The notes under the pieces: model-generated | The model's input: the letters and a program-made list of their open reading frames with translations, nothing else | Told to the model about the DNA's origin: nothing | The model's database searches: none | Position numbers and translations under genes: made by a program | Assembly: GCF_007858445.1 (NCBI RefSeq) | Contig: NZ_VIGV01000003.1 | Span: forward strand, 248,001-312,000 | Origin: Tsukamurella sputi | GTDB taxonomy: Bacteria; Actinomycetota; Actinomycetes; Mycobacteriales; Mycobacteriaceae | Reading direction: 5' to 3' | DNA: 64,000 bases | Shown here: one piece after another, positions 42,383 through 54,082 of the stretch | How positions within the stretch are numbered: the first letter of the stretch is position 1 | Layout of the letters: every line of letters starts with the position of its first letter

Positions 42383-42895
42383 TCAGCGGCGCGTGACGGC
42401 CGACGGTGCGCCCGCCGGCTGCTTGAGCGCGACCGCCGGGTCCAGATCGCCCTTGAGGATCGACTGCGACTCCTTGAGCGAGGCGATCGTCTTCTGCGGT
42501 CCCTTGATCCGCTTGACCTTGAGGTAGCCGAAGAAGGCCGCGACGCCCGCCACGAGCAGCATCAGGACGAAGACGATGAGTGAGGCCGCCCACATCGGCA
42601 GCCACACGTTGAGCAGCCAGGTGAGGAAGAAGAAGAAGAAGAACGACGAGTACAGCGCCACGACGCCGGCCACGGCGAAGAACGCGGAGCCCGTGGCCGC
42701 CTTCTTGACGTCCCGCATGGTCTCGGCCTTGGCCAGCTCGACCTCGGCGCGGACCAGCGATGAGACCTGCGCCGATGCGTCCCGCACGAGGCTGCCGATC
42801 GTGGGATCGCCCGAGGCGGTCACGTTGGGGTCGGTGAGCGGGATCGCGGAGAGCGTCCGCTGGGTCCCGCCGGTGGGCGTGCTGTCCAAGCTCAC
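42383..42895 (-). CDS. Holin-like (phage holin family) membrane protein
   Basis: The 170-residue protein has a helical N-terminal half (S-L-V-R-D-A-S-A-Q-V-S-S-L-V-R-A-E-V-E-L-A), two membrane segments around 70-95 and 98-122, and a basic/cytosolic tail (K-V-K-R-I-K-G). The first membrane segment contains six consecutive phenylalanines. This is the actinobacterial Phage_holin_3_6 (Rv3669) type. Its function in the cell is unknown and it is not evidence for a prophage. Confidence 0.75.
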   Translation of the reverse strand: MSLDSTPTGGTQRTLSAIPLTDPNVTASGDPTIGSLVRDASAQVSSLVRAEVELAKAETMRDVKKAATGSAFFAVAGVVALYSSFFFFFFLTWLLNVWLPMWAASLIVFVLMLLVAGVAAFFGYLKVKRIKGPQKTIASLKESQSILKGDLDPAVALKQPAGAPSAVTRR

Positions 42896-42992
42896 TGTCG
42901 TCCTCCTCTAGTTATCAGTCATCGTGCCAGAGGTCACCCCGGCGTGTCCGCGCGACCACGACGTGTCGACCTCTTCGGCGCGCACGGTCCCG

Positions 42993-44207
42993 TCACCCGG
43001 CCGCGTGCGCCCGTCCGCGCCGAAGCAGCAGCAGCGCCCCGACCACCGATGCCACCACCGAGGTGAGCAGGACCGCGGCCTTGGCGAGGTCGGCCTCGCC
43101 CTCGGGCAGGGCGAGCTCGGCGACCAGCAGACTGACGGTGAAGCCGATGGCCCCGAGCACGCTGAGCGCCAGGATGTCCCGGTTGTCGAGTCCCTCCGGG
43201 CGTTCCGCCAACCGCAGTCTCACCGCGACCACGCTGGCCCCCGAGATGCCGATGATCTTGCCGAAGAACAGGCCGATCATGATGCCGAGGGCGAGTCGGT
43301 CGGTGAACAGCTCGCGGAAGACCTCGCCGTTCACGGCGACGCCGGACGCGAAGAAGGCGAAGATCGGAACGCAGATCAGGGCCGAGACCGGCTGGATCCG
43401 GTGCTCGAGCCGTTCCGCAGGCGACTCCTGCTCGCCCGGGTCCGGCTTCACGCGGGTGAGTAGGCCCAGCGCAACCCCGGCGATGGTCGCGTGCACGCCC
43501 GACTGCAGGATCGCGATCCAGACCACGATCGCGATCGGCACGTAGTAGAGGGGCGTGGTGATCCGACAGTGCTGCCCGAACCAGTAGAGGGCGCAGCCGA
43601 CGGCCGCGACGGCCAGCCAGCCGGCCTTGAGGTCGCCGGCGAAGAGGACCGCGATCACGGCGATGGCGATCAGGTCGTCGACCACGGCCAGACCGAGCAG
43701 GAAGACCCGCGCGCCCGAGGGCAGCCGCGACCCGATCAGCGAGAGGATGCCCAGAGCGAAGGCGATGTCGGTGGCGATGGGGATCGCCCAGGCGCTGCCG
43801 ATGTGCGGATTGTCGCGCGCGATGCCGAAGGCGATGATCGCGGGCACGACGACGCCGCCCACCGCGCACAGCACCGGCAGCGCGGCGCCGCGCAGCGTCG
43901 ACAGTTCGCCCACCACGAGCTCGCGTTTGAGCTCCAGGCCGGCCACGAAGAAGAAGATCGCGAGCAGTCCGTCCTTGGCCCAGTCGGCCAGGGAGAGCTG
44001 CAGGTGCAGGGGGTAGCCGAAGACGGTCCAGTCGTCGCTGCCGAGCGTGATCTCCGCGAGGTGGGCGTAGCTCTCGGACCAGGGCGAGTTGGCCCACAGG
44101 AGCGCGATCGCCGCCGCGATGAGAAGGGCTGTGCCGCCGACTGTCTCGGTGCGCAGGAAGCGGATCAACGCCCGTGAGGCCCGGAACCGGGGCGGTGCGT
44201 CGTTCAT
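42993..44207 (-). CDS. nhaA: NhaA-type sodium/proton antiporter
   Basis: This 404-residue protein has 11-12 hydrophobic helices and NhaA signatures: F-F-F-V-A-G-L-E-L-K-R-E, P-I-A-T-D-I-A-F-A-L-G (the functional Asp pair region begins with A-T-D), V-V-D-D-L-I-A-I (the adjacent D-D) and G-V-H-A-T-I-A-G. It extrudes Na+ for two H+ across the membrane. The ATG at 44205-44207 gives M-N-D-A-P-P. It is divergent from the MHS transporter, sharing a palindrome-bearing gap. Confidence 0.92.
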   Translation of the reverse strand: MNDAPPRFRASRALIRFLRTETVGGTALLIAAAIALLWANSPWSESYAHLAEITLGSDDWTVFGYPLHLQLSLADWAKDGLLAIFFFVAGLELKRELVVGELSTLRGAALPVLCAVGGVVVPAIIAFGIARDNPHIGSAWAIPIATDIAFALGILSLIGSRLPSGARVFLLGLAVVDDLIAIAVIAVLFAGDLKAGWLAVAAVGCALYWFGQHCRITTPLYYVPIAIVVWIAILQSGVHATIAGVALGLLTRVKPDPGEQESPAERLEHRIQPVSALICVPIFAFFASGVAVNGEVFRELFTDRLALGIMIGLFFGKIIGISGASVVAVRLRLAERPEGLDNRDILALSVLGAIGFTVSLLVAELALPEGEADLAKAAVLLTSVVASVVGALLLLRRGRAHAAG

Positions 44208-44234
44208 CGGTCGACGGTACCGCAGGCACCCTTC

Positions 44235-44248
44235 GTGACCCGGGTCAC
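44235..44248. promoter_or_regulatory. 14-bp palindrome in the nhaA/MHS divergent gap
   Basis: GTGAC-CCGG-GTCAC, perfect, lies midway (27 bases from the nhaA start, 39 from the MHS start) in a 79-base divergent gap. It is a likely operator for an unidentified dimeric regulator. Confidence 0.55.
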
Positions 44249-44286
44249 CGCTGTCGGCCCTGCATGCCCGGCGTAATCTCTGCGCA

Positions 44287-45606
44287 ATGAATCGCAGGCG
44301 AATCGTCGTCGCCTCCATGGTGGGCACCACCATCGAGTTCTTCGACTTCTACATCTACGCGACCGCGGCCGTGCTGGTCTTCCCCACCCTGTTCTTCCCG
44401 AAGGGCGACGACACCGCGGCGCTGCTCGCCTCGTTCGCCACCTTCGGCCTCGCCTTCGCGGCGCGTCCGCTCGGGTCGATCCTGTTCGGCCACTTCGGTG
44501 ACCGGGTGGGCCGCAAGGCCACCCTGGTGGGCTCGCTGCTCACCATGGGCATCGCGACCTTCCTCATCGGCGTGCTCCCGACCTTCGACCAGGTCGGCTA
44601 CTGGGCGCCGGCGCTGCTCGCGGTGATGCGCTTCGCGCAGGGCCTGGGCCTGGGCGGCGAGTGGTCGGGCGCGGCACTGTTGGCGACGGAGACCGCGGCC
44701 CCGGGCAAGCGCGCGTGGGCGGCGATGTGGCCGCAGCTGGGCGCGCCCTTCGGCTTCTTCCTGGCCAACGGCACCTTCCTGGTGATCATGCAGCTGATGG
44801 ACTTCGATTCGAAGACCTCCACGTCGAACCACGCCTTCATGACGTGGGGCTGGCGCATCCCGTTCCTCGCCTCGGCCGTGATGGTGCTCGTGGGCCTGTA
44901 CGTCCGTCTCAAGCTGACGGAGACCCCCGTCTTCGCGAAGGCCGTCGAGGACGGCAAGAAGGTCAAGGCGCCGCTGGGCGAGGTGCTGCGCACCGCGTGG
45001 CGCCCGCTCATCATCGGCACCTTCGTCATGGTCGCGACGTACACGCTGTTCTACCTGGTGACCACGTGGATCGTCTCCTACGGCACCGGCAAGGTGGTCG
45101 ACAAGTCGGGCCTCAAGCTCGGCATCTCCTACATCGACTTCCTCGAGATGCAGCTCATCGCGGTGCTGTTCTTCGCCGCCTTCGTCGCGGTGTCCGGGTA
45201 CTTCGCCGATCGCATCGGCCGCCGCAAGGTGCTCATCGTGGTGACGCTCGCGATCATCGCCTACGGCCTGTCCTTCCGGTGGATCCTCGACCCGGCCACC
45301 ACGACCCAGGGCACGATGCTCGCCGTCCTCATCGCGGGCCTCACGCTCATGGGCCTCACCTTCGGCCCCATGAGCGCCGTCCTGCCGGAGCTCTTCGCCA
45401 CCAACGTCCGCTACACGGGCAGCGGCATCTCGTACAACTTCGCGTCGATCCTCGGCGCCGCCATCGCGCCCTTCATCGCCACCTGGCTGGTCAGCGACTA
45501 CGGCGTCGGCTGGGTGGGCGTGTACCTGGCGATCGCGGGTGGCGCGACGCTGATCGCGCTCCTGCTGATGCACGAGACGCGTGACGTGGAACTCGACAAG
45601 GTCTAG
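44287..45606 (+). CDS. MHS-family metabolite:proton symporter (MFS)
   Basis: This 439-residue protein has 12 predicted helices. The MHS start V-G-T-T-I-E-F-F-D-F-Y-I-Y is present, with loop 2-3 motif G-H-F-G-D-R-V-G-R-K and R-F-A-Q-G-L-G-L-G-G-E-W-S-G-A-A-L. The family imports carboxylates, osmolytes or aromatic acids; substrate not predictable. It is followed three bases later by a PanE-like reductase, so a ketopantoate- or keto acid-related substrate is conceivable. Confidence 0.9.
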   Translation: MNRRRIVVASMVGTTIEFFDFYIYATAAVLVFPTLFFPKGDDTAALLASFATFGLAFAARPLGSILFGHFGDRVGRKATLVGSLLTMGIATFLIGVLPTFDQVGYWAPALLAVMRFAQGLGLGGEWSGAALLATETAAPGKRAWAAMWPQLGAPFGFFLANGTFLVIMQLMDFDSKTSTSNHAFMTWGWRIPFLASAVMVLVGLYVRLKLTETPVFAKAVEDGKKVKAPLGEVLRTAWRPLIIGTFVMVATYTLFYLVTTWIVSYGTGKVVDKSGLKLGISYIDFLEMQLIAVLFFAAFVAVSGYFADRIGRRKVLIVVTLAIIAYGLSFRWILDPATTTQGTMLAVLIAGLTLMGLTFGPMSAVLPELFATNVRYTGSGISYNFASILGAAIAPFIATWLVSDYGVGWVGVYLAIAGGATLIALLLMHETRDVELDKV

Positions 45607-45608
45607 TC

Positions 45609-46505
45609 GTGCGGATCCTCGTCGTGGGCGCGGGCGCGACGGGCGGGGCCTTCGGCTCCCGCCTGATCGAGGCGGGCCGGGAGGTCACCTTCCTGGTCCG
45701 CCCGGCGCGCGCCGCCGCGCTCCGGCGTGATGGGCTGCGGTTCACCGCCCCGGACGGCACGCGCACCCATCAGGTCGCCGTGCTCACCGCGGAGGAGCTC
45801 GCGGCGGCGCCGCAGGTCTTCGACCTGGTGATCCTCACGGTGAAGGCGCCCGCGCTCGAGGCCGCGATCGGCGATCTCCGCCCCGCGGTGGGGGAGCGGA
45901 CCGTCGTCCTGCCCATCCTCAACGGCCTCGCCCACCTCGCTCGGCTGGAGCGGGAGTTCGGGCCGCGCGTGCTGGGCGCGCTCGCGATGATCGTCGCCAC
46001 CCTCGACGACGGTGCGGTGGTCCAATTGACCGGCTGGTCCGACCTCACGATCGGCGACGGTGCGCCCGAGGTCGCGCGCGCCCTCGACGTGCCCGGCATC
46101 CGGCTCGCCGTGAGCGCGGACGTCACCGGCGCGTTGTGGGCGAAGTGGGCGTTCATCGCGGCCGCCGGCATCGTGTGCTGCCTGTTCCGCAGCCCCGTCG
46201 GGCCGGTGCTGCGCGCGGGCGGGGAATCGCACGTCCGGGCGATCATCGCGGAGACGGAGGCGGTCGCCGCCGCCGCGGAGCACCCGGTTCCCGCGCAGTC
46301 GCACGAGCGGACGGAATCAGTACTGCTGGATCCGGATTCGGCGATGACCTCGTCGCTCTACCGGGATCTGCTCGCGGGCCTGCCGAACGAGGCGGAGCAC
46401 ATCCTGGGTGACCTGGCGGCGCGGGCGCGCGACCTCGGCGTCGCCACGCCCCTGCTCGATCTCACGCTGGTGCAGGTCCGGGCGGACGCGGTGCAGCGAG
46501 GCTGA
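45609..46505 (+). CDS. 2-dehydropantoate 2-reductase-like protein
   Basis: This 298-residue protein has the NADP-binding G-x-G-A-x-G (V-V-G-A-G-A-T-G-G) at residues 5-13, V-K-A-P/N-like L-T-V-K-A-P-A-L, L-N-G-L-A-H (catalytic-region N-G) and a C-terminal domain with A-K-W-A-F. ApbA/PanE proteins reduce ketopantoate; some paralogues reduce other keto acids. It starts at GTG three bases after the MHS gene stop. The last 44 bases overlap the convergent mug gene. Confidence 0.82.
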   Translation: MRILVVGAGATGGAFGSRLIEAGREVTFLVRPARAAALRRDGLRFTAPDGTRTHQVAVLTAEELAAAPQVFDLVILTVKAPALEAAIGDLRPAVGERTVVLPILNGLAHLARLEREFGPRVLGALAMIVATLDDGAVVQLTGWSDLTIGDGAPEVARALDVPGIRLAVSADVTGALWAKWAFIAAAGIVCCLFRSPVGPVLRAGGESHVRAIIAETEAVAAAAEHPVPAQSHERTESVLLDPDSAMTSSLYRDLLAGLPNEAEHILGDLAARARDLGVATPLLDLTLVQVRADAVQRG

Positions 46506-47061
46506 TGCCCGCCGCCTCGGCGGCCCGACGGTACGCCGCCGAGAGGGATGCGACCGTCTCGTGCGCATTGAGACCGCTGGGGTTGGGCAGGACCCACACC
46601 TGCGTCTCGCCGATGGTGCGCTCCTGTGGCCCCGTACCGGCCTTCGGTTCGTGGAAGGCGGTGCGGTAGGCGGTGATCCCGAGGACCGCGAGGATCCGCG
46701 GGGCCACCCGGTGCACCCGCTCGACGAGCGCCTCGCCGCCCTCCCGCAGTTCTTCGGACGTCAGCTCGCTCGCCTTGGCCGTGGCCCGCGGCGCGACGTT
46801 GGTGATGCCGATCCCGGCGTGCACCAGCGCGTTGCGGTCGGCGAAGCTCATCCCGTCGGTGGCGTCGATGACATGGTCCACGATGCCCGCCGCGTACAGC
46901 GCCGGGTAGAAGCGGTTGCCGGGCCGGGCGAAGTGTGCGCCGGTCGCGGCGGTCCACAGTCCGGGGTTGATGCCGGAGAAGAGCAGCCGGCAGCCGGGCC
47001 CGATCAGGTCGGGCACCGTCGTATCCGAGTAGGCGAGCAACTGCTCGCGGGTGAAACCCAT
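46462..47061 (-). CDS. mug: G/U mismatch-specific DNA glycosylase (Mug family)
   Basis: This 199-residue protein has G-I-N-P-G-L-W (catalytic-region G-I-N-P-G), F-A-R-P-G-N-R-F-Y, a conserved I-G-I-T-N-V-A-P-R-A-T-A and P-N-P-S-G-L-N-A-H. These are Mug/TDG-type uracil/thymine-DNA glycosylase motifs. It acts on mismatched uracil or ethenocytosine in DNA. Convergent with and overlapping the PanE-like gene by 44 bases. Confidence 0.9.
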   Translation of the reverse strand: MGFTREQLLAYSDTTVPDLIGPGCRLLFSGINPGLWTAATGAHFARPGNRFYPALYAAGIVDHVIDATDGMSFADRNALVHAGIGITNVAPRATAKASELTSEELREGGEALVERVHRVAPRILAVLGITAYRTAFHEPKAGTGPQERTIGETQVWVLPNPSGLNAHETVASLSAAYRRAAEAAGISLAAPRPPGPAPA

Positions 47062-47105
47062 GGATACTGCCTACCGGTTCGCGCCCGCGTGGTCCACTGG
47101 GGGCC

Positions 47106-47602
47106 ATGACCGTCGATGACCTGCTCGCCCGCGCGGAGATCCACGACGTGGTGCTGCGCTACTGCCGCGGCATCGATCGCCTCGACCCGGAGGCGGTCCG
47201 TGCCTGCTACCACCCCGGCGCCGTTGATCACCACACCGGCTTCGACGGTCCCGTCGAGGAGTACGTGCCCTGGGTGCGCGGGCAGTTGGAGTCGCTCGGC
47301 GGCACGCATCACCAGGTCGGCAACCACCTGTGCGAGGTGCGCGGCGCCGTCGCCGTGGTCGAGACCTACTGCACCGCGACGCACTGGTCCGCGCCGGGCG
47401 CCGATCTGCAGGCGTACCTCACGCTGGGCCTGCGCTACGTGGACCGGTTCGAACGCCGGGACGGACGGTGGGCCATCGCCGAGCGCTGGGCCGTCACCGA
47501 CTGGACCCGTTGGGAGAAGGACCTGACCGGGCCGCTCGGCGTGCCGGAGGCCGGTCCGCTGCCGGCACGCGGCGGCGGCGATCCGATCGATGTGCTGCGC
47601 GA

Positions 47603-47630
<28 letters not shown>
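47106..47630 (+). CDS. SnoaL-like / NTF2-fold protein
   Basis: This 174-residue protein has the SnoaL_4-type pattern I-H-D-V-V-L-R-Y-C-R-G-I-D-R-L-D, H-H-T-G-F-D-G-P, H-H-Q-V-G-N-H-L and W-A-I-A-E-R-W-A-V-T-D-W-T. The fold is a single alpha+beta barrel that can be a dehydratase, isomerase or monooxygenase-like enzyme; which one is unknown. It is divergent from mug with 44 bases between, and its last 28 bases overlap the convergent ABC ATPase gene. Confidence 0.8.
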
Positions 47631-48561
<931 letters not shown>

Positions 48562-48565
<4 letters not shown>

Positions 48566-49374
48566 CCGCCCGCTCCTCGGTAGTGCCGTAGCCCGAACCG
48601 CCAGGTCACGCCCGCCAGGATCATCACCCACGCGGTGGCCAGGGGTAGCGCCCACGCCAGGCCCGGTTGGAAAAGGCCCTGGCCGGGCTGGTTCAGGATG
48701 TACAGCGCGGGAAGGTAGCCCGTGAACGCCAGGGGCAGCAGGAAGCCGAAGGACACCTTGATCGCCGTCGGCCACACCGACGCCGGCTGACTCGCCGCGT
48801 AGCGGCCGCCGTAGACGAACGAGTTGGTGAACTCACCGCCGTTGACGAGGACGAACTGCAATCCCGCGGCGATGACGAAGACCGCCGAGTAGATGATCGG
48901 CCCGCAGACCAGCGCCAGGATCAGCATGCCGACGGTGCCCGGCCCCCACTCGATCGCGTTGTGGGTGAGGGCGTAGCAGAGCGCGAAGAGGCTGACAGCG
49001 GGGCGGGTGAGCCGGTGGATGCGGATGTCGCTGGTCATGAGCTGCACGAGGATCGGCTGCGGCCGCAGGTAGAAGACGTCGATCGTCCCGGCCCGCACGA
49101 AGCGCGGCAGCTTGTCCAGGTGGCCGAACAGGATGTCTGCGCAACAGAACGACAGATCGGCGAGCGCGAAGACGAGCAGGACGGCCGAGAAGCTCAGTCC
49201 GCCGATCACCGTGGCGTTGTGGAACAGCAGCCAGACCTCTCCGAGCTCCACCAGCCCGAGCAACAGCGAGGCGAGCAGATCCATGGCCAGCGAGGCGCGG
49301 TAGCTGAGCTGCTCCTGGATGCGGGAATGCAACACGGTGCGATACGGCGCGAGCGCGGTGGGACGGTCAGCCAC
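48562..49374 (-). CDS. ABC-2-type permease, second subunit (DUF990-like)
   Basis: This 270-residue protein has six predicted helices (e.g. L-L-A-S-L-L-L-G-L-V-E-L, V-L-L-V-F-A-L-A-D-L) and a conserved central D-V-F-Y-L-R-P-Q-P motif also typical of the ABC-2 family with DUF990. Its end overlaps the ATPase start and its start overlaps the preceding permease by eight bases. Confidence 0.85.
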
Positions 49375-50230
49375 CTTGGACCTCCAAGCGGCGGCGCCCC
49401 GCGGCGGTGAGGAAGCGGCCCAGCAGAAGAGCGACGAGCGTCCACATCACCTGTATGCCGATGGTCGTGAGGGCGGCACCGTCGTCGATGCGACCGGAGA
49501 GAATATCGCACGGCGGCATGAGGATCCATGCGAAGGGCGTGAACTCCGAGAACGTCGCGAGCCCGTGCGGGAACAGGCCCACCGGCACGAACATGCCCAT
49601 GAGGAAGCTCGAGACCACCACGTAGAACATGCGGATACCGCGGGTGTCCACCACCCAGAAGCCGACGATCTGCACGCAGTACAGCAGCGCCTGCGCCAAC
49701 AGGATCGCCAGCAGCACGCTGATGGCGCCGAGGGGGTAGGCGAGCGGCTGCGAGGACCACGCCATCATGCCGGTGGCCGCGCCGATCACCACGAGCGGTA
49801 GGGCGCGGGGGATCAGCGAGTACAGCGCCCCGCCCAGGACGGAGGCGAGTGATGCGCACTGCACGTCCAGCGGTCGCAGGAAGTCGATGGCGATGTCGCC
49901 GCTGCGGATCCGCTCGGACAGGCCCAGATCCGGGCCGAACGCGCCGATCGCGGCGAGCATGCCCTGGGACAGGAAGATGTAGCTCACCATCAGCTGCGGC
50001 GTGTAACCGCCGGCGGCGCCGCCCGCGCCCTGCAGCGTGGCGAGCAGGATCGCCATCTTGACGAAGCCGAAGACGGAGTTGGTGAACACGCCCGCGGCCG
50101 CCGCGCCCAGGTAGGTGGACTGCTGGCGGAAACCGGCCACCGTCAGGCGCGCGTACGGCAGGACGGCGGATCGGACGGTACGAAGGAGGGCGGCACGCCC
50201 GGGAACCACGGCCGCGTTGTGCGACGACAC
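49367..50230 (-). CDS. ABC-2-type permease, first subunit
   Basis: This 287-residue protein has six predicted helices, including V-F-T-N-S-V-F-G-F-V-K-M and V-V-S-S-F-L-M-G-M-F-V-P-V-G-L-F-P. The I-A-I-D-F-L-R-P-L-D motif matches the D-x-x-L-R-P element of its partner. It begins the three-gene exporter operon and is divergent from nothing; acs lies on the same strand 44 bases upstream. Confidence 0.85.
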   Translation of the reverse strand: MSSHNAAVVPGRAALLRTVRSAVLPYARLTVAGFRQQSTYLGAAAAGVFTNSVFGFVKMAILLATLQGAGGAAGGYTPQLMVSYIFLSQGMLAAIGAFGPDLGLSERIRSGDIAIDFLRPLDVQCASLASVLGGALYSLIPRALPLVVIGAATGMMAWSSQPLAYPLGAISVLLAILLAQALLYCVQIVGFWVVDTRGIRMFYVVVSSFLMGMFVPVGLFPHGLATFSEFTPFAWILMPPCDILSGRIDDGAALTTIGIQVMWTLVALLLGRFLTAAGRRRLEVQGG

Positions 50231-50274
50231 AGCTACCGGACGTTACCGCCCTCGTTCGCGAGATGCCAGGTGAT

Positions 50275-52221
<1,947 letters not shown>

Positions 52222-52404
52222 GGGTCAATCGTAGGTACCCCGTGAGGGACCGGGCGGGGCTTTCCCGAATCTGGGACGCCGAAGGCCGGGGTTGCACGGG
52301 GTTGCCCTCCTCTTATACCCCGAGACGACGGTGCGCGGTGCGAACACGCCCGGACCGGAGTCGACGGCGGGCATTGCCGGGACAGAGTCCTGAGGTGCGC
52401 TTAA

Positions 52405-52417
52405 AGTGCTGTGCACT
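52405..52417. promoter_or_regulatory. 13-bp palindrome before dppA
   Basis: AGTGC-TGT-GCACT lies 29 bases before the dppA GTG, in the acs/dpp divergent gap. It is a candidate operator; no regulator in this window is an obvious match. Confidence 0.45.
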
Positions 52418-52445
52418 GAACTGGCCAACTCCGGCGGAGGTAGTT

Positions 52446-54077
52446 GTGAGAATACGAAGTAAGCGGTGGTCGACGACGCGGGCGATCCTCGCCGTCGCCG
52501 TCGCCGCGAGCCTGGCGGTGTCCGGGTGCAGCATGGACGGTGCGCGCACCGTCAACAAGACGGGGCCGGACGCGGTGATCCGCGCGTTCGCGGGTGAGCC
52601 GCAGAACGGTCTCGTGCCGACCGACACCAATGAGCAGATGGGTGGGCGCATGCTGCGCGCGCTCTTCACCGGTCTGTACGAGTACCAGGCGGACGGCACC
52701 GCCGAACTCGCGAACGCCGAGGCCGTGGACACCACGGACAACAAGCACTTCACGGTCAAGCTCAAACGCGACTGGACCTTCACGGACGGCACGCCGGTGA
52801 AGGCCTCGAACTACGTGCGGGCCTGGAACTTCGGCGCCAACGTCAAGAACCTGCAGAAGCAGCAGGACTTCTTCGCGGCGATCGACGGCTTCGAGGACGT
52901 CGCGAAGAAGGGCTCGACCGTCGACGAGATGCGTGGGCTGAAGGTGATCGACGACTACACGTTCACCATCGATCTCACTGAGCCGAACATCGACTTCAAG
53001 CTCAGCCTCGGGCATTACCCGTTCATGCCGCTGCCCGACGTCTTCTTCACCGAGGGCAAGGACAAGTTCGGGCAGAACCCGATCGGCAATGGCCAGTACA
53101 AGATGACGCAGTGGCGCCACAACGTCCAGGCCGATTTCGTGCGCAACAACGACTACAAGGGTCCGAAGCCGAAGAACGGCGGCCTGTCGTTCGTCCTCTA
53201 CGCCACGCAGGACGCGGCGTACGCGGATCTGCAGTCGGGCAATCTCGACGTGATGGAGATCCTGCCGCCCAGCGCGCAGCGCTCCTACAAGAAGGTGCTC
53301 GGCGCCCGCGCGATGGAGCGGTCCACGGCGCAGACCCAGGCCTTCTCGATTCCGGAGTACCTCGATCACTTCAAGTACGACGAAGAGGGACGCCTGCGGC
53401 GCCAGGCCATCTCGATGTCCATCGATCGGCAGCTGATCATCGACAAGGTGTTCTTCGGGTCGCGGAAGCCGGCTCTCGAGTTCACGGCGCGATCGATCCC
53501 CGGATGGAATCCGAACATCCCCGGGAACGAGACCGTCAAGTACAACCCCGAAAAGGCGAAGCAGCTCTGGGCACAGGCGAACGCCATCCGGCCGTGGAGC
53601 GGCACCCTGCCCATCGCGTACAACACCGACGGCGGGCACCAGACGTGGATCGAGGCGGTGACGAACCAGATCAAGAACACCCTGGGTATCGAGGCGATCG
53701 GTAAGCCGTACGCCACCTTCAAGCAGATCCGTACGGAGGTCACCGCACGGTCGCTCACATCCGGTGCGCGCACCGGATGGCAGGCCGACTACCCGTCGCT
53801 GCTCAACTTCCTCGGCCCGCAGTACCTGAGCACGGGGAGCTCGAACGACCCGGTGTACAACAACCCGGAGTACGACGCCAAGATCCGCGCGGCGGAACAG
53901 GTGACCGATCCGGCGGCGTCGAACCGCCTGGCGAACGAGGCGCAGGAGATCCTCCTGCGTGACATGCCCGTCGTGCCGCTCTGGGACTACTTCGCCGTCG
54001 GGGCACGAGGTGAGGGCGTGCAGTCCACACTGACGTGGAACGGCGAGGCCGACTACGCGAACACCACGAAGGAGTAA
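52446..54077 (+). CDS. dppA: Peptide ABC transporter substrate-binding lipoprotein DppA-like
   Basis: This 543-residue family 5 solute-binding protein starts at GTG 52446. Its lipobox is L-A-V-S-G-C (Cys about residue 26). Family patterns include L-R-A-L-F-T-G-L-Y-E-Y, V-K-L-K-R-D-W-T-F-T-D-G-T-P-V, G-N-G-Q-Y-K-M and L-R-R-Q-A-I-S-M-S-I-D-R. It captures oligopeptides (heme-binding was reported for mycobacterial DppA) outside the membrane. It begins a tight operon with two permeases and a fused ATPase. Confidence 0.92.
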   Translation: MRIRSKRWSTTRAILAVAVAASLAVSGCSMDGARTVNKTGPDAVIRAFAGEPQNGLVPTDTNEQMGGRMLRALFTGLYEYQADGTAELANAEAVDTTDNKHFTVKLKRDWTFTDGTPVKASNYVRAWNFGANVKNLQKQQDFFAAIDGFEDVAKKGSTVDEMRGLKVIDDYTFTIDLTEPNIDFKLSLGHYPFMPLPDVFFTEGKDKFGQNPIGNGQYKMTQWRHNVQADFVRNNDYKGPKPKNGGLSFVLYATQDAAYADLQSGNLDVMEILPPSAQRSYKKVLGARAMERSTAQTQAFSIPEYLDHFKYDEEGRLRRQAISMSIDRQLIIDKVFFGSRKPALEFTARSIPGWNPNIPGNETVKYNPEKAKQLWAQANAIRPWSGTLPIAYNTDGGHQTWIEAVTNQIKNTLGIEAIGKPYATFKQIRTEVTARSLTSGARTGWQADYPSLLNFLGPQYLSTGSSNDPVYNNPEYDAKIRAAEQVTDPAASNRLANEAQEILLRDMPVVPLWDYFAVGARGEGVQSTLTWNGEADYANTTKE

Positions 54078-54082
54078 CACCG

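Noticed and set aside
42383-42895. Holin-like protein as a sign of a prophage
   Set aside because: It is a conserved chromosomal family at this position in relatives, with no phage genes around it.
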